From Saccoglossus kowalevskii (lineage: Eukaryota; Hemichordata; Enteropneusta; Harrimaniidae): a stretch of 25,864 nucleotides of DNA. The notes beneath the pieces were generated by a model, which saw nothing but the letters and a program-made list of their open reading frames with translations, was not told where the DNA came from and searched no databases. The DNA lies in NCBI RefSeq assembly GCF_000003605.2, contig NW_003140313.1, positions 423,162 to 449,025 on the forward strand, written 5' to 3'. This document shows positions 9,901 to 21,900 of this stretch, piece by piece (positions within the stretch are counted from its first letter, which is position 1; every line of letters starts with the position of its first letter). Position numbers and translations under genes: made by a program.

Positions 9901-12900
9901 CTCAACAACCGCATTTTTTTCCGGGTTCGTCTTCTCCCACCAGCCAATGTCATCTTAACAAGGAAACTGTAGCACAAAACAACCCATTACGCAAAATTCA
10001 CGTGTCACTAGTTTTACCCACAACATTATGTTCCATGTTTGTTTGAAAGCTCGAGAACTGATATATTACGACAAGTTAATGCTCAATAAAGTGTGGAAAT
10101 TGGTCGATAGAATTTTTGGATTTCCAGATATGATATGTGTATTGTATTATATCCCAACAGATGAGTACACCGTACTTGGGCCACTGTCATCGACGGATGA
10201 ACATAGCGAATCGACCGCAGTGTGCAACAGTAACGACCGTGCTGTAGCGTGTCAGTGTGACCAGAGTAACTGTGACGGCGCCTGGCTTGTGGGCGTCGAT
10301 CAGTGCACAGCCATGAATAGCGGCACGAATACCGTCGGAACTAAGGTGTGTTGACATTGCTTGCAAAACACGAGTGCCAATTAATTGATTATTGATGTAA
10401 AAATCAACAAAATTCCAACGTCACTCGAAACGACTCAGTTGTTAAATATGTGACACCCCGCACGATACATATTACAGGTAAAGTAAGTAGATGTATTGGT
10501 TTACGCACTAATTCCGCAATAACCGATCATGGCTTCGAATCCCCGGCTGATTTCGTGTTTTATTGTAGTGCATCTACGCACGGTTAACTACAGGCGGGTC
10601 GGTCCCAGACCTTCTGTTCGAGATTCGTTGGAAATAGAACGCTACTACTACACAGCAGCTTAGTACTGTAATTAGTTCACGACCTTTTCTGAGCGAGGTT
10701 ACGTCAAGTTAGTGGTAAAATAGGGGTGTCTGGTATAGTTACTTGGGTCACGATTATAGAGATTCGCCCAAATCTGGAGAACATATTAAATCAACATATA
10801 GTAAAACTTTAAGGATCACGATTAAATCCGACCAAATATATATCCCAGTAATTGTATAAAGTCAGTCACGAGAAACAGCATTATTTCTGAAATATTGTGT
10901 AGTTTTTTTTGTTCCGTACCCAACTCCCTTTCATAATTTAAGTACTCTGAGCACGACACTCTAAACAGAGCAAGTGTCGTCAGAGTATATGGCTGTCCAC
11001 ACACTAAAATATTGAAAGAGCTTGGTGCAATTATACAGCTGGTCTGCAACTGTTGCACAAAGTTAAATGAGTGTGCGTCAACAGCGTAATGAAGGTGGAC
11101 TACAGCATTTTTACCTGACTTCTGTGAACTGGCTTTTCAGGTGACAAGCGGCGTTTCACCTTAATTAATTGCAATCTTATCAGTGAGAAACAAATTTTTA
11201 ATCTGATTTAATCTGATTTTTTTTACAACATTTTTTTTTTCTGATGACATCTGACAGGCCAATGTGACGTGTGTGTCATATACATGTGAGATTGACTGGC
11301 GAGTTGAATTTGTGGATATTTCAGACGAGGACGGCACGAGTCCGAGCATCACGTGTCCAGAAGGCACGAATCTGATTGGATGCAATGTGAAAGATACGTA
11401 AGTTATCGAAAGAATTCGTTCTATATTTTTAAATACAGGGAATACAGTTAACTTTGAGTCGTGTTGAATATGTTCAAATAATTTTGTTTAAAATTACGTT
11501 TTGAGCATGATAGTTAACCGTTCGTAGAAAAATAATTGATAACTCGTCGTTTTTCAACAGACAACAGTATTCAACTGTATTCGTGTTAGGAATAACCTAA
11601 TCAAATTTGTATCGGTACAATTTTAATGATGTAGCGTAATTTTCAGCCCTGTCCGGATCGAATGAAAGACATAAACAAATCTCCAGTCATGACTACATAA
11701 CATGAAGTTAGTCATACCATCGTTTCTATTTGAATTAGTCAAATATACTTCAATCGACATTAAATACGGGAACCTGGATTCAAATTTTCCTGTTTACACA
11801 TATTCTTTAACGACCGACGCCTAAATCACCTGACTTAACTACCAATCGGGTGTAAAGTCGTTAGACAATTATATAAAAGCGAGACGATTTACGTGCAATA
11901 ATGCTGATGTTTAAAAAATAAGAAAAGATAAATCTTGTTTCATTGCCTAGGCCGTGTTCCTGCACGTAGGCACATAGTAAACATACCGGCACACAGTACC
12001 ACCTGTGAAAGGCCCAGGTAGACTGTATCAGCAAGATGAGTGTCTCCATCACTGATTCATTTGTTTCTTTTGTTGGCATTCACCACCACCACTGTCTCAT
12101 TTCGAAACAGTATTTTGTAAATTAATGAATGGATGAATGCAATGAAGTGAGACACATTTCACAATTTTCACGAAAGTTGCAAAGAATCACAGGGAGGCAC
12201 TGAACCATAGATTGGTGTGTACTATGTAAAGTTTGTACGAATTACGACTAGACATTGCCACGATACAGGGAGCTTTCTTTCACCTATCCACAAAGACATA
12301 ACTAGTCTCGTAATTAAAATGCCGTTTGCGATAATTTATCTCCAATAAACATTTTTTCGGTTGCTATCAAAAGACCCGGAAATTGTAAATCACTCACTCC
12401 ATTGACTAGATCTGGAACCAGAATGAATTCTGGGACATTACCATTCCCACTTTCGATTTGTTTCCGTGTAAGGTGCCGCCGAAGCATGACCCCGAGGTCA
12501 ATGGCTTGGTTGAACTGATCTTATGATCTGTACTGACTACCAACACCCGCGTGATTTCAACAAAATAACACAACGCTTTAGAATTTCATTTCACTGTACA
12601 CGCACTGTGTGTATCGAAAGGGACCCACACTAAGGAGAAAGTGTGGCCCTTTGGTTTGTACAAAAACAGTGGAACGACGTATCACGTGACCACATTAAAC
12701 GACAGATACAGACATACAAACAACAAATATTGATTTTACTGATTGACACAACGATTGATTGATTGATTGATTGGTTAATTTAATAGTGAATCCGATGGAA
12801 ATTATCACGAGAAAGGTCAAGGTACTATATCGGGCAACACTTGTCATCACAGTCCGTGTGCAGATTCTGTCCAGAAATGTTCTGTGTTCGCCAGGTGCCA

Positions 12901-15900
12901 AGGTAATCAGATTAACTAGTGACAATTGTCTATATGGTGTATGCGCGATTATTGTCGGGTACTCTGAAATAAACGCAATTTTTAGAAAATTGAAATCAAG
13001 CAAATATGTGTTTTAATACTACCCTCGACATATAATCCTGTTTGTCTCATGCCTGTTTAATTTTAGTCGTTTACCAGAACGTTTTTCAAGACGCTGCAAT
13101 TAAAGAAAGATGCGTAGACTACATCACGATCACTTGGCTCGTGGAAGGCGATCCACTCTCTTCACCAGGATATATTATTTTCATATCACCACCGACCGTG
13201 GAAGGAAACTACACGTTTATAATTGAGCAAGAAGACCTGAGTACCCTCTTCAATCCAGCATCTGGCTTTCTTGAGTACACATTATCTACAGTCGAACAAG
13301 GAGTTACGTATGAAATTGCGGTTGTTCTACTAGATGGATCAGGGGGAGCTCTCGATAGTATTCTACTCGTGAGTGGTGAGTTTCTATAAGAGCATGGCAA
13401 GCTAAACTCACTTACACATCAAGTGCTTGCTTGGCGCCCTCAGTGATGTTTTCGAAATTCGTATAATCGAACGTGCCATGCGCGCGCACTCGACTGACGC
13501 AAATTTCGTCAACTCAATGTGTGTAGGCACAATATCCCACTGAAATATAATTGAAGGAATTAAAATACTGTATGCCAGACTATTGCTATTTCAAAATATA
13601 TATCGTGGCATTCCCATGATGCATTTCACCTGTAAAAAAACCTGATGAAATAAGAACCCAGTTGATGATATATGTAACCACTGATAATTATATTACACAT
13701 TTGAAACAAAGTTCATTGATGAATTGTCAACATTCTCTCCACTGTTTAATAAATCCACGTACACTTTCAATAAATCATTTCATTTTCAGATGACATATGC
13801 GTACAAGCACTGGATCCATGTCTCAATGGTGGCACGTGTTGTGATGATGGCGAGGAGTATATATGTCACTGTACTGCTGAGTATGAAGGAGACGAGTGCC
13901 AAGACGAAGTCGATCCATGTGATCCGAACCCGTGTCTAAATGGAGGGGTTTGTCTTGAACAGACGTCTGGCTATCTGTGCAGCTGTCCCGTCGGTTACGT
14001 TGGTGTACACTGTGAAGAACGTAAGACTCAACATTGGGTACATTCTCAAATCATTTAACAAAATCTTTGCCAAGAGCGTCTCTTACATAATATTTTTTAA
14101 TAATGGCATATAATATGAATGTATTAGCATGTATACTATTTATATTACCATATGTATTATAGTAAATCTTACTCACCTCATTAATATGTATGATGTAAAA
14201 TACATATTTAAAGACAGTGCAATCATTACATGTATATATATATTTTCGTATCTTAATCACAGCGGAACTTGTACCAGTCGATTATAATACGATAGTTGCG
14301 GTTCCTACGTGTACAACTGTTTTGGTAACTTGGGAAGCACAGGATGTAGGAATCATAGCCGAAAGATATGAAGTATGGGGGTACGAACTGCTGTCTGGCC
14401 CCGGTAATTTATACATGTTGTGTGGATGCGACCATCCAACTACCCAGTGTTTGGCTTTGGGCTTGGAACGTGTAACCACCTATATATACAGGGTGAAAAG
14501 CATAGCAGGCACTGAAGAAGTAAGCAGCGTAGAGATGACTTTCAGAACAACAGGTAAACAGAAAAAAAAAGGATTCTCAAAGTTCAGTTCTTTCCTGAAC
14601 CATACTGATTCCCATCTCTCATATTATTCAAATGTTTTGTATATCCGCAGACGTTCCTGGCTTCGCAACATGTACAGAAAATCCCGATTTCGAGTACGCC
14701 GACGGTGTAGACGAAGCGGCTGTCTACTGGGAGGAACCGGTAACAGAATGCACTACAGCAACTTCAATATTGTCTTCTACGCATTACTCAGGAGATTACT
14801 TCCCCATTGGCAATACAACAGTGACATATACTCTTGTTGATAGCGCGGTTGTAGTAGATGTCTGTACATTTGTTGTGACAGTTAAAGGTAAGTGTCTTTG
14901 TGTAAATTATCTGTATACCACTATGTAATGATGTTACAGATGTAATTATTCACCGTAAACAAAACACATACGTAGATATAATTATCTTTTTCAATGGTTT
15001 ATTGTAATCTACAATATTGCAATGTGTTAGCAACAGTAATGGCGATCGTTCACTCATAGATGATAATTAAAGCGAGGGAGTCGTCACCTGCGCATGCGTC
15101 AGATGGCCATAGTGTGTCATTGTTTACAATCAAGCGCCTAACCATAAGCCTTTGCGTTTTTAGCGTGTGTTGTTATCGTCAATTGGAACACAATTCCCGC
15201 GCGTGCGCAGGTGACCACCCTCCCGCTTTAACTTATTGTTGGTGTCCAGACTGGATCTCTTGCGTGGATGTTCATGTGGGCAACCCGGAGCCACAGCAAA
15301 TTTAACGAATTGTAAAACGTCATGTACATAAATGTAAACTTATTTCTTTTTTAGAAAGAGGATTATGTATTGCATATGGAGACCCCCATTATGTTATGTT
15401 CAGCGGTAGTCCATACGATTTTCAGGGTGCTTGTACATATATGTTAGTCACAACCAGTCAATCTGCTACACCGAGTTTTAACATCACAGCTCTCAATGTA
15501 CCGTTCGAAGCAAACGCAGACTTTACTATCACCAGAGAAGTAAACATGACTACCGAAAATACTGTGAGTATACCGTCTTTACACATATTGAATTGCGTTC
15601 ATTGTTGTCCCCAGTAAAATCATGTGTTAATAATGTTGTTTGTTCTCCTATTAGGAGATTTCCCTTAAGGAAGAAGGCGAAGTGCAGATTGATGGTGTCG
15701 TAGCACGTTTACCAACGACACCTGAGCAAGGAGTTTATGTTAGACGCAGTGGTAGATCAGTGGTAAGTCATCTAACAAACCGGACCGTTGATCATGTCGA
15801 GCGAGCAAGCCGCATCTTCTGAAAGGTTTATGATCAACGCTACAGTGTCTGCTTGCGGAGAAATATATCCTAATTTTTTTTTGGTGTGAGAAAGCCACAC

Positions 15901-18900
15901 GATTTTTTTATTTTGACCCCCGACTAGTGTTTTACTCTCTACTGCCATCACGTCCAGTGTTACCATGGTTTCAGTGGTCGGGGAAACAGTGGACGCGGTG
16001 ACAGTATGGGATGGAGTAATATTTGTGAAACAGAAAGAAGTGCTCTCCCGCTCTACACGAGATCTCGACGAGCAGTTGTAAATAGGGTATATTGTTTCAG
16101 GTAAATGTAACTAGAGGATCATTTTTCATAACAGGTCATCACTACTGACAATGGTCTGTACATCAGCTATGATGGTTATCACTATGTTGTCATCAAAGTA
16201 CCAGCCGATCCCTATAAATACAATGCAAATGGATTATGTGGACATTTTGGGAGAGACGGATACTTCAAACCAGGTGGCGAAGAGGTAGGTACACATTGTT
16301 TATTTATATTTATATTTATATGTATTTTTATATTTGTATTTACGTACTTATGCATTTTTGTGATTTACATGAAGTATAACAGCATGTTTTCAAAAATGGT
16401 CAATCTTTTCTTCAGACTGATGATATTAATGAATTTGGTGATAGCTGGGCCACTCATGATGTATGCGACCCAACGTATGATAACTACCCGGACTGCCCAA
16501 CAGGATACGGGTTAGACGAATGTGGAGTCATAAGTGACCCTAACGGTACGTTTATATTTCGACGAACCATGCCATTAATATATAACATGAAATAATTTCA
16601 CACATTGCCTTGCACTTCACTTATCTGATAACATTCTATCGTATTCTAGGCCCGTTTGCTGCCTGTCATGGCGTGATTGATCCGACAATGTACTATGATT
16701 CGTGTCTTTACGATTACTGTGCCACCGACGAGTACTGTCCTTCGATTGAAGCATATTCCAATGACTGTTTAGAAAAAGGAGTCGAAGTGGGTGACTGGAG
16801 AGATGAAGACTTTTGCCGTGAGAAAATTATTACTATATTATTGCCTACACAAATCAAAATAAAATATAAATAATTTAATAATAAATACAATGGCCAGGTT
16901 CAAGGTCTCTTATCTTTATTTCTTATCTTTGAGATATGCTCGAATTTTGCATTGTATGAAACGTGTTACTGTTTTGTAATACCTGTAAACTCATACTTGT
17001 TTATTTTGAAAATGGCATTTGTTAATCAAAAAAACCAAACAATAGTTAACAGCAGTTTTGCAAACTAGGAAAATACCTTACCACTAGTTTCATGTCAGGG
17101 TTTCTTCTGTTTTGTCTATTGTCCACCCAACCCCGAGATGCTATGCTGTGATATACATAGGCATTTTGACATATTGGTTGTGTAGAGCCTACCAGACCTC
17201 TATTTAAATTAACCATGGACTTGGGTTTCATCTTGTAAATGTTTCACTTAACAAAGACATACTTATCATTTTGTGCAGCCTTGGACTGTGGCAACGACAT
17301 GATTTATCGTAAATGTGGTAACCCATGCGTGGATACGTGTATAGAACCTGAAGCTAGCGACCATTGTCTGATCACAGACTGTGTTGAAGGATGTTTCTGT
17401 CCTAATGGTACTGTACTTAATGATGACACATGCACTGACCCATCGGAATGTGGTTGCGAGATGAACGGGAAATATTACCAGGTGCACTAATTTAAAATAC
17501 ACAAATTGTCGATTTAATCATTATCATTATTTGTATAATATATTTCAGAATTAGTTTTTTGATTTGAAAATGTAATATGCACTGAATCAGCATAATCCAG
17601 TAACGATTTACTGCCAGTGGATGGGGAATAATATGTATGTATATGTATGATATAGATTGGCGACACCCCTGTCGGTCCAGGGTGTACAGAGATATGCGAG
17701 TGTACAGAAGATCATACCATGGTTTGTACACCGATGGAGTGTGATGAGAATGCTTCTTGTGATATTGTTGACGGCATTAGAAAATGCACATGTAATGAAC
17801 CCTATTTTGAAGGCAGTGGCTTAGAGTGTATTGGTGAGTAGTGCATGTTAAAGGGACATGTCGATTATTTATATTTAATGATTCTCTATTGTTTGCTAGA
17901 CTTAGTGTGTTTGAACATCCATTGATATGTTGGCAGCATTAATATATAAATTGCATTTACCCCATAGAAAAGTGTGTTGATCCTGGCAGTCCAACCAATG
18001 GTGGTCAAAATGAAGATTATGAATACCCAGTGTCTCATGGGACAGAAGTATCTTTCTATTGTGATACTGGTTATGCCCTTTATGACACTGATACCGAAAC
18101 ATGTCTTGATGAAGTAGTAAGTGAGTGTATAGATGGAACATGGACAGAACCTGTGCCAACCTGTCAACCTACCTGTGAAGACCCTGGACAACCAGAAAAT
18201 GGAGAACAAGATGAAGAATACGAGTATCCTGTATGTGAGGGAACAGTCATTGGTTATGTTTGTGATCACCTCTATGAAGTGATTGGTTCACCATCAAGTA
18301 CTTGTGAAGATGGAGAATGGACAACCCCACCACCAGAATGTCAGATTATGTGCACAAATCCAGGTTCACCTGATAATGGTGGACAGGTTGGTGATCCAAC
18401 ATATCCAACATCTCAAGGAGACACAGTGGTTTATTATTGTGATGCAGGATATGATTTATTTCATCCAGATGGAGGAAGCTGTTTGGGATATTATAACACA
18501 ACATGCCTGGATGGACATTGGAGTGATCCTGTCCCAGAATGCAAAGCAGAGTGCGATGACCCTGGAACACCTAGTGATGGAAGCCAGGTTGGTGATTCTC
18601 AATACCCTGTATGTTCTGGAACAGATGTTGCATTTGTATGTAGTGACACTCATGAACTTCATGGAGAAGAAATACTGACATGCGAGGATGGTGAATGGAA
18701 TCACCCAATCCCTAGTTGTAACCCGACATGTGAAGATCCTGGGGCCCCAAAGAATGGACATCAAATTGGAGACCATGACTATCCAGTTTCAGATGGTACT
18801 GTTGTGGAGTTTGGTTGTGATAATGGCTATGTGTTGTTTGATATGGGCACCTTTGAATGTATGCAATATTCAAACATAACATGTGAAAATGGAAGTTGGA

Positions 18901-21900
18901 GTGATGACCTACCACACTGTAAACAACCTTGTGATGATCCGGGCACATTAGAAAATGGTCAACAGAAAGATAACTATGAATATCCTGTTTGCACTGGTAC
19001 AGTTGTGGAGTATGAATGCAATGTTGGTTATGAACTAAATGGAACTGATTCAACACAGTGTCATGATGGAGAATGGTCAAACCCTACACCAGTGTGTGAA
19101 CCATTATGCCCTGATCCAGGTAATCCTGAAAATGGCGAGCAAATTGGAGATCATGACTACCCAGCACCAGAAGATACTGAAGTGTATTTTGAATGCGATG
19201 AGGGATACGCTTTACATGACCCAAATACAGATGAATGTGTAGATGAATGGCTGACTGTTTGTGAAGACGGTTCATGGACACAACCATTACCATCTTGTAG
19301 ACTAGAATGTGATGATCCAGGAACTCCAGATGATGGACAACAGGAGGAAATGCATGAATACCCAGTATGTTCTGGCACAGGGGTAACATATACTTGTGAC
19401 CCATTACATGAGCTGGTGGGCTCTGATACTTTGACTTGTGAAGATGGATCATGGGACCATGAATCTCCAACCTGTGAACCATTGTGTGTAAATCCGGGGG
19501 TACCAGAAAATGGCCATCAAGTTGGACAACAGGAATATCCTGTTGATGATGGTGTTACAGTTTATTTTGCCTGCAATGAAGGGTATTCACTGCATAACAG
19601 CGTCACAGGAGAATGCATTTCAAACTCTAGCACTACATGTGCTGATGGTTCATGGACAAATCCTCTTCCTGAATGCCGACCAAACTGTGACAATCCTGGT
19701 GCACCACAAGATGGACAACAAGTGGAAGATCATAGCTATCCTGTTTGTTCTGGAACTAATGTTACATTTGTTTGTGATGAGAAGCATACCCTCGTTGGAT
19801 CTGATATATCCACTTGCGAGGAGGGAGTTTGGAGTGATCCTCTACCTACCTGTACTCCTCTGTGTTTGGATCCTGGTTCCCCAGATAATGGTGAACAAGA
19901 AGGCACTTATGACTATCCTACGATTGATGGAACTGAAGTCTTCTTTAGTTGCGATAATGGCTACCACCTCCATGATCCAGTAACACACGAGTGTGTTGAA
20001 TCATATTCGACTACTTGCAGTGAGCACAGCTGGACAGATCCTCTGCCAGAATGCTATAAGGAGTGTGAAGACCCAGGTACCCCCACTGATGGCAAGACGA
20101 TAGCGAGCTATGAATTCCCAGTATGTTCAGGCACCCAAGTAACATATACTTGTGACCCATTACATGAGTTGGTGGGCTCTGATACTTTGACTTGTGAAGA
20201 TGGATCATGGGACCATGAATCTCCAACATGTGAGCCATTGTGTGTTGATCCGGGGGTACCAGAAAATGGCCATCAAGTTGGACAACATGAATATCCTGTT
20301 AGTGATGGTGTTACAGTTTATTTTGCCTGCAATGAAGGGTATTCATTGCATAACAGCATCACAGGAGAATGCATAACAAACTCTAGCACTACATGTGCCG
20401 ATGGTTCATGGACAAATCCTCTTCCTGAATGCCGACCAAACTGTGATAATCCTGGTGCACCACAAGATGGACAACAAGTGGAAGATCATTGCTATCCTGT
20501 TTGTTCTGGAACTAATGTTACATTTGTTTGTGATGAGAAGCATACCCTCGTTGGATCTGATATATCCACTTGCGAGGAGGGAGTTTGGAGTGATCCTCTA
20601 CCTACCTGTACTCCTCTGTGTTTGGATCCTGGCTCCCCAGATAATGGTGGACAAGAAGGCAGTCATAACTATCCTGTGATTGATGGAACTGAAGTCTTCT
20701 TTACTTGCGATAGTGGCTACCACCTCCATGATCCAGTAACACATGCGTGTATTGAGTCATATTCGAGCACCTGCAGTGAACACAGCTGGACAGATCCACT
20801 GCCAGAATGCTATAGAGAGTGTGAAGACCCAGGTACTCCCAGCGATGGTAAGCAGGTAGAGAACTATGAGTATCCTGTATGTTCTGGCACAACTGTAACA
20901 TTTGAATGTGAGGAGCACTACTTTATGGATGGAGAGAGTTCTATAACTTGTAACAATGGTGAATGGAGTGATGTGATTCCAGAATGTAATGGTGGATGTG
21001 ACGACCCTGGGTCACCAGAGAATGGACACCAAGCCGATGAGTACACATATCCTGTTTCGTCTGGCACTGTTGTACGATTCTGTTGTGATGATGGTTATGA
21101 TATGGAAGGACAACAAGCAATCATATGTGGTGAAGATGGTACATGGCTTGGTGAGCTTCCTACATGTGAACCGATGTGTAGTGATCCTGGCGCTCCAGAG
21201 AATGGTTATCAAGTACAGGAATATGACTACCCTGTGTTAACTAACACTACAGTGACGTTCGAGTGCAATGTTGGTTATGATAGACACGGCAAAGGTTATA
21301 CACAATGCCATGATGGTATTTGGGAACCCCAGTGGAGAAACATTTTGTGCAGGTAATGTGATATTGTTTTTTTACAGATTTTTTGTTCTGTTATTGGAAC
21401 CATGCTTGAATGATTCGTATATAACATTGAAATACCCGTTCAATTAAATTTTATGCGTTTTTTTATTTTTGTCGAAAAAGAGCTTGAGGAGTGTTGCAGT
21501 GATCCTTGTCAAAATGGCGGAACGTGTATCGATGGTATAGGTAGATATGACTGCCTTTGTCCACAAGGATTTTATGGTCACAACTGTGAACAAGGTTAGT
21601 TGAAAAAAGTTAGCAAAATGTTTCACAGTATGAATAGTAAAATGAGTACCTTAGGTTACTCAATGGTCATAAAAGTCATATTTCCAGAATTTGCACTATG
21701 TAAACTAGTGCTATCAATCAGGCAACACAGGGAATATCAGTCACTCTGCTATCAATCAGGCAACACAGGGGATATCAGTCACTCTGCTATCAATCAGGCA
21801 ACACAGGGGATATCAGTCACTGCTATCAATCAGGCAACACAGGGGATATCAGTCACTCTGTTTTCAGAAGATGTGTGGGTCTATATCAAGCTGTTAATCA

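Noticed and set aside
10534-10542. TTCGAATCC, like a tRNA or SINE B box
   Set aside because: No matching A box, acceptor stem or anticodon arm could be found around it.
12771-13016. 81-codon open frame on +
   Set aside because: It is in the wrong frame; the phase-matched exon 12787-12902 uses another frame with a Cys-rich product.
15965-16081. 38-codon ORF as an alternative VWD exon
   Set aside because: The host phase (0) gives a stop; only the wrong phase is open, and it ends in a stop itself.
16295-16345. (TTTATA)n-like simple repeat after exon 12
   Set aside because: Ordinary low-complexity intron sequence with no further structure.
18346-19482. Several open frames on the minus strand and other + frames over the sushi exon
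   Set aside because: They are shadows of the sushi coding frame, with biased His/Met/Ile composition and no domains.
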